Source: Streptomyces sp. SLBN-118
GTDB taxonomy: Bacteria > Actinomycetota > Actinomycetes > Streptomycetales > Streptomycetaceae
Length of the DNA stretch: 64,000 nucleotides
NCBI RefSeq assembly: GCF_006715635.1
Contig: NZ_VFNP01000002.1
Coordinates: 2,542,001-2,606,000, forward strand
Direction: 5' to 3'
Shown: in pieces, positions 38,496 to 46,401 of the stretch
Layout: each line of letters opens with the position of its first letter
Numbering within the stretch: position 1 is the stretch's first letter
The notes under the pieces: generated by a model
The model's database searches: none
What the model was told of the DNA's origin: nothing
What the model saw: only the letters and a program-made list of their open reading frames with translations
Position numbers and translations under genes: made by a program

Positions 38496-39932
38496 TCAGC
38501 GGCGTTTGCGTACGAGACCGGCCACCGAACCCAAGATCGACGCCGCGGCGAGCGCGAGCGCACACACCCACAGCGCGTCAGCCGACCCCTGCGCCCCAGG
38601 TACTGTCTGCCGATTCAGGAAGAGTGTGCCGAATGCGGCGACTCCGATCAGTTGTCCCAGCTGCGCGATCGTCACGAGCAGACCACTGGCGTCCGCGGCG
38701 TCCTCCTGCCGTACGGTCGCGAGCGCGCCGGTGAGTGTGGGGCTGTAGGCGAGCGCGAGACCGGCTCCGACGCCCATGAACGCGGGGTACAGCCACAGCC
38801 CGCCGTCACCGCCGTCGCGCAGCGTAAGGCCGACCGCGAGACAGGCGACAGCGGTCAGCGCGAACCCGCCGGGGACAAGCGCCTTGTGCAGGCCCGCGTG
38901 CCAGCGCCGCCAGGTCAGCCCCACCACTCCGAAGATCACCGCGGTCGGCGCGAACATCACCCCCGCGCGCAGCGCACTGTGGCCGAGACCACCCTGGACA
39001 TGCAGGGTGAGGGTGAAGAGGAAGCCCGCGTTCACCGCCATCACCAAGGTGATCCGCAACGCCGCGCGGCCCATGCCGGTGATGCGCAGCACTCGCGGGG
39101 CGATCAGCGGTGCGCCGCCACGCGCGGCCAGCCGTGACTCGTACGCGAGGAAGGCGCCGAAGAACATCACGGAGGCCCCGAGGGAGAGCCAGGACCAGGC
39201 AGGCCAGTCCTGCTCCTGCCCGAGCACCAGCGGCACCGTGAACAGCGACACGGCGCCCGCGAGGAGCACCAGACCGGGCAGGTCGAGACCGCGGGCGCGC
39301 TCGGGCTCCTCACGCCGGTCCCTGGGCAGTATCCGCGCGCCCAGGACGAGCAGTGCGAGGCCGATCGGGACGTTCACCAGGAAGACCGGCCGCCAGCTGG
39401 CGCCGAAGAGGTCGGCGCTGACCAGCACACCGCCCACGACCTGCCCGGCGGCGGCTCCGGTGGCCAGGACCGCCGAGTACGCACCGAGGGCTCGCACCCG
39501 TCCCTCGCCAGTGAAGTTCCGCTGGATCAGGCTGAGCACCTGGGGAATCATCAGGGCCGCGCCCGCTCCCTGGACCAGCCTGAAGGCGATCAACTGGCCG
39601 GTGTCCGCGGCGAGTCCGCAAGCGAGCGAGGCGGCCGTGAAGAGCAACAGCCCGCCCAAATAAGCCCGTCGGTGGCCGAGCAGATCCCCGAGCCGCGCGC
39701 CGGTGATGAGCAGGACGGCGTACGAGATGGTGTAACCGGCGATGACCAGCTGCAACCCGGCGCCGGAGGCGTCGAGTTCGGTGCGGATGGTGGGGGCCGC
39801 CACATTGACGATGAACGTGTCGAGGAGCGCCATGAACTGCGCCGCGAGCACGATCGCGAGCAGCAGGCGTGGCCGGTTGTCAGTGCCTGGGTCTTTACTG
39901 ACGAGTGGAGTTTCCGCAGAGGTTGTCGTCAT
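38496..39932 (-). CDS. MFS transporter, DHA2 (14-helix drug exporter) family
   Basis: A 478-residue major facilitator protein with about 14 predicted transmembrane helices. The family motifs are visible: MALLDTFIVNVAAPTI in helix 1 (motif D1, with LDxTIVNVALP), RLGDLLGHRRAYLGGL (motif A), RLVQGAGAALMIPQV (motif B) and GPLVGG-like GQVVGGVLVSADLFGASWRP (motif C region). The C-terminal end is basic. The start MTTTSAETP is about 95 bp from the divergent XRE regulator, a usual exporter-regulator pair, which makes drug or toxic-compound export under local control likely. Confidence 0.92.
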   Translation of the reverse strand: MTTTSAETPLVSKDPGTDNRPRLLLAIVLAAQFMALLDTFIVNVAAPTIRTELDASGAGLQLVIAGYTISYAVLLITGARLGDLLGHRRAYLGGLLLFTAASLACGLAADTGQLIAFRLVQGAGAALMIPQVLSLIQRNFTGEGRVRALGAYSAVLATGAAAGQVVGGVLVSADLFGASWRPVFLVNVPIGLALLVLGARILPRDRREEPERARGLDLPGLVLLAGAVSLFTVPLVLGQEQDWPAWSWLSLGASVMFFGAFLAYESRLAARGGAPLIAPRVLRITGMGRAALRITLVMAVNAGFLFTLTLHVQGGLGHSALRAGVMFAPTAVIFGVVGLTWRRWHAGLHKALVPGGFALTAVACLAVGLTLRDGGDGGLWLYPAFMGVGAGLALAYSPTLTGALATVRQEDAADASGLLVTIAQLGQLIGVAAFGTLFLNRQTVPGAQGSADALWVCALALAAASILGSVAGLVRKRR

Positions 39933-40026
39933 GGCTGCGAGCCTGACGGCATTCCAGTACGGGTAACGAGAGCCCACCGATGCTGGTACTGACAGCACCT
40001 GGCAAGGACGGGCGCGGGCCTCGACC

Positions 40027-40908
40027 ATGGGGGATGTGACCACGATGACGGCGACGACCAGGACCGCAGGCGCGACGCACCACCGCCGCAGACCCGAGCT
40101 GGCCGCGTTCTTGCGCAGCCGCCGGGCTCGGGTGACGCCCGCCGACGCGGGCATGCCGCCCGGGCTGCGGCGGCGCACCCCTGGGCTGCGCCGCGAGGAG
40201 GTCGCCCAGCTCTCCGGCGTCGGCGTCACCTGGTACACCTGGCTGGAACAGGGCCGTCCGATCAATGCGTCCGCCCAGGTCCTGGACGCAGTGGCGCGCA
40301 CGCTCCGGCTCGACCAGCCGGAGCGGGAGCATCTGTACCACCTGGCGGAGGTGCCGTACGCACCGGACAGGCAGGAGGGCGCGGAGCGCGTCGGCCCGGA
40401 GATCCAGGGCATCATCGACGCACTCGACCCGCGCCCGGCCGTGGTGTACAACGCGCGCTACGACGTCCTCGCGACCAACCCCGGCTATCGCGATCTGTTC
40501 GCCGGCCATCACACGAAGGGGTTCGAGCTGCGGAATGTGCTGTGGACGCTCTTCATCCTGCCCGAGCCGGACTGCCCGCTGGTCTTCCGGGACTCGGAGC
40601 TGCCGTTGATGGTGGCGCAGCTGCGCGGCGGGTACGGACGTCATGTGGGCGAGCCCGCCTGGGAGTCGTTCATCCACCGCCTCTTGGCCTCCAGCGACTA
40701 CTTCACCGAGCTGTGGGAGAGCGGGAATGTCCTGCCGCCGGGGCCACGGGTGAAGACGTTCCGCCACACGGCCGTGGGCGAGGTGCGCATGACGTCCGTA
40801 TCGCTGTCGATCAACGGAATGCCGGAGTGCCGGATCGTCGCCTACACCCCGGACGACGAGGCGAGCCGGGAGCGGATCGAGGCGCTGCGCGACCTGCGCG
40901 GCCGATGA
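40027..40908 (+). CDS. Helix-turn-helix regulator with MmyB-type ligand domain
   Basis: A 293-residue XRE-family regulator. The N-terminal HTH is around 40-100 (TPGLRREEVAQLSGVGVTWY, WLEQGRPINASAQVLDAVA), and the C-terminal 190 residues are an MmyB-like ligand-binding domain (PRPAVVYNARYDVLATNP, FELRNVLWTLF, SSDYFTELWES), which binds fatty acids or other hydrophobic ligands in known relatives. Starts at 40027, GTG 40036 and ATG 40045 are all possible, with a GGGGG before the later two. It is divergent from the MFS gene and probably controls it. Terminated by the hairpin at 40955. Confidence 0.92.
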   Translation: MGDVTTMTATTRTAGATHHRRRPELAAFLRSRRARVTPADAGMPPGLRRRTPGLRREEVAQLSGVGVTWYTWLEQGRPINASAQVLDAVARTLRLDQPEREHLYHLAEVPYAPDRQEGAERVGPEIQGIIDALDPRPAVVYNARYDVLATNPGYRDLFAGHHTKGFELRNVLWTLFILPEPDCPLVFRDSELPLMVAQLRGGYGRHVGEPAWESFIHRLLASSDYFTELWESGNVLPPGPRVKTFRHTAVGEVRMTSVSLSINGMPECRIVAYTPDDEASRERIEALRDLRGR

Positions 40909-40954
40909 GGACCGGATGACGACGAGCCGGACACCGACCCTGATGAAACGCGAA

Positions 40955-40980
40955 ATCCCGCCCTCTGCTGAGGACGGGAT
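40955..40980. terminator. Terminator after the second tRNA-Ala gene
   Basis: ATCCCGCCCTC (40955-40965) pairs with GAGGACGGGAT (40970-40980) with one mismatch and loop TGCT. It lies 8 bp past the tRNA 3' end and also closes the XRE regulator gene. Confidence 0.75.
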
Positions 40981-40988
40981 CCGGATTG

Positions 40989-41061
40989 TGGAGCTAAGGA
41001 GAATTGAACTCCTGACCTCCTGCATGCCATGCAGGCGCTCTACCAACTGAGCTATAGCCCC
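40989..41061 (-). tRNA. tRNA-Ala(GGC), copy 2
   Basis: Identical over all 73 nt to the tRNA-Ala(GGC) at 37809-37881 and in the same orientation, 3180 bp away. The anticodon loop ATGGCAT gives GGC. No encoded CCA. Confidence 0.97.
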
Positions 41062-41166
41062 GCGTGTTCTTCGCGCTCCGCGCTGCGAACAAGAAGAACT
41101 TTAGCCTGCGACCTGCCGGAAAGTGAAATCCGGGGTCGAGGGGCTGAACGCCGGGCCCGGAGCTGG

Positions 41167-41832
41167 TCAGTCGTCGTCGCCGAGGACCGGTTCCGGCAGC
41201 GTGCCGGCGTTGTGCTCCAGCAGCCGCCAGCCGCGCGCGCCCTGGCCGAGCACCGACCAGCAGCAGTTGGAGAGGCCGCCGAGGCTCTCCCAGTGGTGGG
41301 ACTCCAGGCCGAGCAGCCGGCCGATGGTGGTACGGATCGTGCCGCCGTGGCTGACCACGACGAGCGTGCCGTCCTCGGGGAGCTTCTCGACGTGGTGCAA
41401 CACCACGGGAGCGGCCCGGTCGGCGACCTCCGTCTCCAGCTCACCGCCGCCCCGGCGCACGGGCTCACCGCGCTTCCAGGCGGCGTACTGCTCGCCGTGC
41501 CGCTCGAGGATCTCCTCGTGGGTCAGGCCCTGCCAGGCGCCCGCGTAGGTCTCACGCAGGGCCGAGTCGTAGGAGATGTCGAGGCCGGTGATTCCGGCCA
41601 GTTCACCGGCCGTGGCTGCGGCCCGCTTGAGGTCGGAGGCGACGATCGCGTGGGGCCTGAGGGAGGCGAGCAGTCGGGCGGCCCGGCGCGCCTGGGCGAC
41701 GCCGGCTTCGGCCAGGGCGATGTCCGTGGAGCCCTGGAAGCGGCGCTCCAGGTTCCACGAGGTCTGGCCGTGCCGCCAGAGGACGACACGGCGCCCCGTG
41801 CCGCGCTTGTCTGCGGTGTCTGTGCCGTTCAG
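41167..41832 (-). CDS. Histidine phosphatase family protein (phosphoglycerate-mutase-like), probable CTG start
   Basis: A 221-residue branch-1 histidine phosphatase. The catalytic RHG is in VVLWRHGQTSWN near the N-terminus, followed by FQGSTDIALAEAG, IVASDLKRAAATA, the acid residue in RETYAGAWQGLTHEE and the second catalytic His in VVVSHGGTIR. No ATG, GTG or TTG exists in frame between the upstream stop codon and the RHG motif. The only good start is CTG at 41830-41832, which overlaps the rsfS stop as CTGA, a pattern parallel to ATGA overlaps. The substrate is unknown; position with rsfS suggests a metabolic or ribosome-linked role. Confidence 0.85.
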   Translation of the reverse strand: MNGTDTADKRGTGRRVVLWRHGQTSWNLERRFQGSTDIALAEAGVAQARRAARLLASLRPHAIVASDLKRAAATAGELAGITGLDISYDSALRETYAGAWQGLTHEEILERHGEQYAAWKRGEPVRRGGGELETEVADRAAPVVLHHVEKLPEDGTLVVVSHGGTIRTTIGRLLGLESHHWESLGGLSNCCWSVLGQGARGWRLLEHNAGTLPEPVLGDDD

Positions 41833-42260
41833 CTCAGCTCACCGTCCGGGTCACCGGAGAGCCGGGCGTGCTCCTCGGCCTTGCCGCGCGTCTTCAGGGC
41901 GTCCTCGGGGAGGGGCAGCTCGGGGCAGTCCTTCCACAGCCGCTCCAGGGCGTAGAAGACACGCTCCTCGCTGTGCTGGACGTGCACCACGATGTCGACG
42001 TAGTCGAGCAGGATCCAGCGGGCGTCCCGGTCGCCCTCGCGGCGCACCGGCTTGGCTCCGAGTTCCTTGTTGAGCCGCTCCTCGATCTCGTCGACGATCG
42101 ACTTGACCTGGCGGTCGTTGGGCGCGGAGGCGAGCAGGAAGGCGTCGGTGATCGACAGCACGTCACTGACGTCGTAGGCGATGATGTCGTGCGCGAGCCG
42201 GTCGGCAGCCGCCTGGGCGGCGGTGTTCACGAGCTCGATGGAGCGATCAGTGGCGGTCAC
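41829..42260 (-). CDS. rsfS: Ribosomal silencing factor RsfS
   Basis: Protein that binds L14 on the 50S subunit and blocks 30S joining when nutrients run short; 143 residues from the GTG giving MTATDRSIELVN, the conserved family start (a longer frame to 42317 exists and has AAGGGG before its GTG). Family signatures are VLSITDAFLLASAPNDRQV, SIVDEIEERL, WILLDYVDIVVHV and the hallmark SEERVFYALERLWKDCP. It lies between the LCP-like gene and the phosphatase on the same strand, downstream of nadD, the usual nadD-rsfS arrangement. Confidence 0.95.
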   Translation of the reverse strand: MTATDRSIELVNTAAQAAADRLAHDIIAYDVSDVLSITDAFLLASAPNDRQVKSIVDEIEERLNKELGAKPVRREGDRDARWILLDYVDIVVHVQHSEERVFYALERLWKDCPELPLPEDALKTRGKAEEHARLSGDPDGELS

Positions 42261-42346
42261 AGGCAGGCTTTCGTCGGCGGTCAGGTACCCCTCAAGGGTC
42301 TCACGGACCACCGACACCCCTTGCCGGGATTATCGAGCCTTGATCA

Positions 42347-44080
42347 TCAGCCGCCTGATGAGCTTCCGGACTTGAAGTCCTGGCCGAGCACGACGGAGAC
42401 ATCGGCATTGGGAGCGGGAGTGCCCTTCTTGACCGTGCTCGTCGCAAGACCCAGGGTCTTGGCGACCTCGATCGCCTTGGCCTTCTGCGCGTCGTCACCA
42501 TAGGTGATCTTCGAGGAGAACTGCGCGTCCGCCTTGCCGGCGTCGAGGACCGCATAACCGGCGTTGACCAGGTCGATCCGGGCCTTCTCGGTGGCCCCGG
42601 CGTTCCCGGTGGCGTTCTTGATGCCCACCCGGACGGCAGCGTCCTTGTCCGGCGCGGTGACCGAGCCGCCCAGGATGTCCTTGACCACACTACTGGCGGC
42701 CTGCTGGGTGAGCGTGCCGTCCTGCTGGACCGGCAGCAGCGCCGTCTTGTAGTCGCCGCCCTTGGCGTGCTCGGCGAGCTTGGCCAGCGACGCGCCCAGG
42801 TCGCTCTCGCGCAGCGAGGGGTCGAGGATCTGCGCCAGCGTCTCCACGGTGACGGTCGCTGACTTCGGGTCGTCCGGGAACTTCTTGAGGACGCCCTGCA
42901 TGACCTGGCCGAAACGCTGGAGCTGTTTCGCCTCGGCCTCGCCGGGCCCCAGGTAGGTGGCGTAGGCGACGGCGGCACGACCGTTGAGCGTCTGGTTCTC
43001 GCCCTTCTTCACCAGCGGCGCCTCGCCCTTCTTGGCGCCAGGCACCGCGGTGTCGGTCGTCAGGTCGATGGTGCCGACCAGCTCGACGAGATTTTCCAGG
43101 TACGGGGTGTCGAGCCGCCAGGTGCCGGTGATCTTGGCGCCCAGGAGGGCTCCGATCGCCTCGCGGGTGCCCGTCGAGCCGTCGTCCTCGACGGACTTGC
43201 CAAGGGTGGTGGCGGTGCCGTCGTCGTTCGCGACGGAGAGGGAGTTGGGGAGCAGAACCGTGGTGCCCTGCTTGGTGGTGGCGTTGTCGACGAGAAGGGC
43301 CGTGGAGGTGCCCTTCTTCTTGGTGTTGTGCAGATGCACCACGATCACGTCCCGCTTCTGCGGTCCGGTGGCGGTGCTGTTGTTCTTCTCGGCGTCCGCG
43401 AGACCGGGCAGCTTTCCCGCGTACCAGAGGTAGCCGACACCGCCGGCGAGAGCCAGCGCCAGAACGACGAACAGCGCGACGACACGGTTGCGGCCGCGGC
43501 GCTTGGCCTCCTCGCGCCGCTCGGAGCGGCTCTCGCTGAACTTCAGCCAGTCGATGACGTCTTCGGAGTCCTCGTCCGGCTCCTCGATGAAGGAGAACTG
43601 CTCGGTGCGGTAGTCACGATCGGGCGCGGGCCTGCGCGGACCGGGCACGGAAGTCTGATCCCCTGCCTGCCCGGGTGCCTGAGCGGGCGGGGCCGGGGGC
43701 CGGGGCGGGATGTTCCACTGCCCGGTGGTGTCGACGGCCGGCTGCTGGCCGGTGTCATAGCCGTAGCTGTCGTAGCCGTACCCCTGTGGCTGGCCCTGAC
43801 CCTGCTGGGGGTGCGGACGGCCGTACTGGTCGTACTGCTGGGACTGGCCGGCGCGCGGCTGCGGCGCCTGCTGTTGCTGTTGCTGTTGCTGTTGCTGAGC
43901 GTACGGGTCGTAGCCGTATCCCTGGCCGGGAGCCTGCTGTTGCTGAGGGTGCTGCTGTTGCTGCTGCGCGTAGGGGTCGTACGGCTGGGGCTGCTGATAG
44001 ACCGGCTGCCCGTACTCGTCGTAGCCGATGATCTGCGGCTGGTAGTACGGGTCGTACGGGTGGCTCTGCTGGTCGTTCAC
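42347..44080 (-). CDS. LytR C-terminal-domain protein with degenerate LCP-like region and Gln/Tyr-rich N-terminus
   Basis: A 577-residue single-pass membrane protein. Residues 1-110 are low complexity (YDPYAQQQQQHPQQQQAP type runs), followed by a Pro-rich stretch, a basic patch and one transmembrane helix (VVALFVVLALALAGGVGYLW, about residues 210-230). The extracellular part has an LCP-like fold region (TALLVDNATTKQGTTVLLPN; GTIDLTTDTAVPG; LNGRAAVAYATY) that seems to lack the Arg/Asp residues of active LytR-CpsA-Psr enzymes, and then a LytR_C domain (VRVGIKNATGNAGATEKA). The start is GTG, preceded by GGAGAGGGG. It lies between nadD and rsfS in one operon. Role in the cell envelope is inferred. 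Confidence 0.82.
   Translation of the reverse strand: MNDQQSHPYDPYYQPQIIGYDEYGQPVYQQPQPYDPYAQQQQQHPQQQQAPGQGYGYDPYAQQQQQQQQQQAPQPRAGQSQQYDQYGRPHPQQGQGQPQGYGYDSYGYDTGQQPAVDTTGQWNIPPRPPAPPAQAPGQAGDQTSVPGPRRPAPDRDYRTEQFSFIEEPDEDSEDVIDWLKFSESRSERREEAKRRGRNRVVALFVVLALALAGGVGYLWYAGKLPGLADAEKNNSTATGPQKRDVIVVHLHNTKKKGTSTALLVDNATTKQGTTVLLPNSLSVANDDGTATTLGKSVEDDGSTGTREAIGALLGAKITGTWRLDTPYLENLVELVGTIDLTTDTAVPGAKKGEAPLVKKGENQTLNGRAAVAYATYLGPGEAEAKQLQRFGQVMQGVLKKFPDDPKSATVTVETLAQILDPSLRESDLGASLAKLAEHAKGGDYKTALLPVQQDGTLTQQAASSVVKDILGGSVTAPDKDAAVRVGIKNATGNAGATEKARIDLVNAGYAVLDAGKADAQFSSKITYGDDAQKAKAIEVAKTLGLATSTVKKGTPAPNADVSVVLGQDFKSGSSSGG
43866..43975 (-). repeat. Short CAG/CAA repeats encoding Gln runs
   Basis: Two blocks of alternating CAG and CAA codons (about 43866-43897 and 43938-43968) encode Gln runs of the LCP-like protein. 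Such 6-bp repeats are prone to length change. Confidence 0.75.
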
Positions 44081-44099
44081 AGGTGCCCCTCTCCGTGGC

Positions 44100-44723
44100 T
44101 CACTCGCCGCGGTACAACTGGCGCTTGTCGATGTAGCGCACCACACCGTCCGGAACCAGGTACCAGACCGGATCGCCCTGCGCGACCCTCGCCCGGCAGT
44201 CGGTCGAAGAGATCGCCAGCGCCGGAACCTCCACCAGGGAGACGCCGCCCTCGGGCAGCCCGTCGTCCGTCAGATCATGACCCGGCCGGGTCACACCGAT
44301 GAAGTGGGCGAGCGAAAACAGCTCTTCGGCGTCCCGCCAGCCGAGGATCTGGGACAGCGCGTCGGCTCCGGTGATGAAGAAAAGATCGGCGTTCTTGTTG
44401 AGGGAGCGCAAGTCCCGCAGCGTATCGATCGTGTACGTCGGCCCGCCGCGGTCGATGTCGATGCGGCTGACCGAGAACTGCGGGTTGGACGCGGTCGCGA
44501 TGACCGTCATCAGATACCGGTCCTCGGCCGGCGACACGGCCTTGTGGGTCTTCTGCCACGGCTGCCCGGTCGGCACGAACACCACCTCGTCCAGGTGGAA
44601 CAGGGCGGCCACCTCACTGGCGGCCACCAGGTGTCCGTGGTGGATCGGGTCGAACGTTCCGCCCATCACACCGAGTCGGCGCTTGCCGGAACCGGAACCG
44701 GTCGGCACTTCCTGCTCTCCCAT
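44100..44723 (-). CDS. nadD: Nicotinate-nucleotide adenylyltransferase
   Basis: Makes nicotinate adenine dinucleotide from NaMN and ATP, a step of NAD synthesis; 207 residues. The nucleotidyltransferase motif [15 protein letters not shown] (GxFDPxHxGH) and the second motif [13 protein letters not shown] (ISST) are intact, with FFITGADAL between. The ATG start (MGEQEVPTG) gives a short extension ahead of the motif. An in-frame region up to 45017 overlaps a small gene and is not coding. It is followed by the LCP-like gene (GTG 44080) and rsfS. Confidence 0.96.
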   Translation of the reverse strand: MGEQEVPTGSGSGKRRLGVMGGTFDPIHHGHLVAASEVAALFHLDEVVFVPTGQPWQKTHKAVSPAEDRYLMTVIATASNPQFSVSRIDIDRGGPTYTIDTLRDLRSLNKNADLFFITGADALSQILGWRDAEELFSLAHFIGVTRPGHDLTDDGLPEGGVSLVEVPALAISSTDCRARVAQGDPVWYLVPDGVVRYIDKRQLYRGE

Positions 44724-44776
44724 GCGTGCAGAGCCTACTGGCACCACGGAACGGCCCCTACTCGCCGACCGCGGGC

Positions 44777-44938
44777 TCAGCGGTCGCGGTTGAAGCGCGT
44801 CGTGATCCACAGCAGCAGGAGCAGCGCGAAGAGCGCGCCACCACCGGTGAGGTACGGGCTGAGGCTTTCGTGGTTGCCACCGTGCTCGGCGCCTTCGGCG
44901 AGGGTGACCAGGCTGGCGGCGGTGCTGGTGAGGCTCAT
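44777..44938 (-). CDS. Small membrane protein upstream of nadD
   Basis: A 53-residue protein with an outside N-terminal half and one transmembrane helix ([20 protein letters not shown]), ending RDR. The frame has high third-position GC and sits 53 bp ahead of nadD on the same strand, so it is likely the first gene of the nadD operon. I recall similar small membrane proteins at this place in streptomycetes, but know no function. Confidence 0.72.
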   Translation of the reverse strand: MSLTSTAASLVTLAEGAEHGGNHESLSPYLTGGGALFALLLLLWITTRFNRDR

Positions 44939-45051
44939 CTTCAGCAGGACCTATCGATCGGGAGTCGGAGCTCGGGAATCGGACGCCTCCGACGGAGCGG
45001 AGAGACTTCGCGCACATCGTATGCGGGGCGCCCGGGCACGCTCACGCCGAC

Positions 45052-45135
45052 TCAGTCGTTGTCCTGCTCGGCGGTGCCGTCTCCGCGGTCTCCGCGCATC
45101 CGGAACCAGGCGAGAAGGGCTTCCCCGGCGAGCAT
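45052..45135 (-). CDS. Possible 27-residue microprotein
   Basis: ATG at 45133-45135, stop TGA at 45052. The peptide begins MLAGEALLAWFRMRGDRGDG and ends EQDND. It looks protein-like but has no ribosome binding site; translation could also begin at a CTG six codons earlier. It may be a remnant of a longer gene. Confidence 0.25.
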   Translation of the reverse strand: MLAGEALLAWFRMRGDRGDGTAEQDND

Positions 45136-45143
45136 GTTGCGGG

Positions 45144-45162
45144 TTGCCCACAGTTATCCACA
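45144..45162. promoter_or_regulatory. Tandem DnaA-box-like pair
   Basis: TTGCCCACA (45144-45152) and the perfect TTATCCACA (45154-45162) are in direct orientation, one base apart, 90 bp upstream of the M48 protease start. Confidence 0.45.
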
Positions 45163-45252
45163 GCCCCGCGACGCCGTGGCCCAAGCACCTACGCTGGGGG
45201 CCGTCAGGGGGACGAGCCAAACTCGCACCAACAGGCGCAACAGGGGGCTTGA

Positions 45253-46374
45253 ATGACCGAAAGCAGTCACGAGAACGTGCCGAGCAGGCAGCGCAAGCGC
45301 TTCGCCGGCATCTCCTCACGAGCATACGAACATCCCGCGGACCGCTCGGCGCTCGTCGCGCTGCGCAAACTCAGCGGCTTCGACACCGTCTTCAAGGCGT
45401 TGAGCGGACTGCTGCCCGAGCGCAGCCTGCGGCTGCTCTTCCTCTCCGACTCGGTGCGGGTGAGCGACGCTCAGTTCGCCCATCTCAACACCATGCTGAG
45501 GGACGCTTGCTACATCCTGGACCTGGAGAAGGTCCCCGCGATGTACGTCACCCAGGACCCGCGGCCCAATGCCATGTGCATCGGCCTCGACGAGCCGATC
45601 ATCGTCGTCACCACAGGGCTGGTGGAGCTCCTCGACGAGGAGGAGATGCGGGCGGTCGTCGGGCACGAGGTGGGCCACGCCCTCTCCGGCCACGCCGTCT
45701 ACCGCACCATCCTGCTGTTCCTCACCACCCTCGCGCTGAAGATCGCGTGGATCCCCCTCGGCAATCTGGCGATCATGGCGATCGTCACGGCGCTGCGCGA
45801 GTGGTTCCGCAAGTCGGAACTCTCGGCGGACCGCGCCGGACTGCTGGTCGGCCAGGACCTGCAGGCGTCGATGCGCGGCCTGATGAAGATCGCCGGTGGC
45901 AACCATCTGCATGAGATGAACGTCGACGCCTTTCTGGAGCAGGCCGAGGAGTACGAGGCGGGCGGCGACCTCCGCGACTCGGTACTGAAGATCCTCAATG
46001 TGCTGCCCCGCTCGCACCCGTTCACCACGGTGCGCGCGGCCGAGCTCAAGAAGTGGGCCGCGAGCCGCGACTACCAGCGGATCGTGGACGGCCACTACCC
46101 GCGGCGTACGGAGGACAAGGACACATCGGTCTCCGACTCCTTCCGCGAGTCCGCATCGCACTACGCGGATACGGTCCGCACCAGCAAGGATCCGCTGATG
46201 AAGCTGGTCGGCGACATAGCCGGAGGCGCGGGCGACCTGGGCGGCAAGCTGCGGGACAAGTTCACCGGCGCGGCGGCGGGCAGCGGCTCGGGTTCCGGCG
46301 GCACGGAGAGCGGCGGCAACGGCAGAGGTCCGGCGGGTGAGGCCGGGGGCGGAGGCGGTCAGGGCGGCAGCTGA
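45253..46374 (+). CDS. M48 family metallopeptidase
   Basis: A 373-residue zinc protease of the HtpX/Ste24 family. The zinc motif VGHEVGHALSGH gives HExxH with His138, Glu139 and His142, and the third ligand Glu is in KSELSADRAG. A hydrophobic stretch after the motif (TILLFLTTLALKIAW) can form one or two membrane-associated helices. The N-terminal 100 residues are soluble, and the last 60 are a Gly-rich tail. CAGGGGG lies just upstream of the ATG. Members of this family handle damaged membrane proteins; the actual substrate here is unknown. It is monocistronic. Confidence 0.93.
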   Translation: MTESSHENVPSRQRKRFAGISSRAYEHPADRSALVALRKLSGFDTVFKALSGLLPERSLRLLFLSDSVRVSDAQFAHLNTMLRDACYILDLEKVPAMYVTQDPRPNAMCIGLDEPIIVVTTGLVELLDEEEMRAVVGHEVGHALSGHAVYRTILLFLTTLALKIAWIPLGNLAIMAIVTALREWFRKSELSADRAGLLVGQDLQASMRGLMKIAGGNHLHEMNVDAFLEQAEEYEAGGDLRDSVLKILNVLPRSHPFTTVRAAELKKWAASRDYQRIVDGHYPRRTEDKDTSVSDSFRESASHYADTVRTSKDPLMKLVGDIAGGAGDLGGKLRDKFTGAAAGSGSGSGGTESGGNGRGPAGEAGGGGGQGGS

Positions 46375-46401
46375 GCGCACAGCCGGGCGGGCGGCTGCCC
46401 G

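Larger units (their letters stand above)
44939..45252. other. Intergenic region with DnaA-box-like sites and a possible microORF
   Basis: 314 bp between divergent genes. It holds two tandem DnaA-like boxes (45144-45162) and, on the minus strand, a 27-codon frame (45052-45135) whose codon use is GC3-rich but which has no ribosome binding site. Nothing else was recognised. Confidence 0.55.

Noticed and set aside
38426..38563. Longer start for the zinc-ribbon microprotein
   Set aside because: It would overlap the 3' end of the MFS gene, while ATG 38425 has a good ribosome binding site.
37809..41061. Integrated mobile element between tRNA-Ala copies
   Set aside because: No integrase, recombinase or relaxase gene lies between them, so only a recombination-prone segment can be claimed.
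42261..42317. Longer rsfS start
   Set aside because: Possible, with AAGGGG upstream, but conserved RsfS proteins start at the GTG giving MTATDRS; kept only as an alternative.
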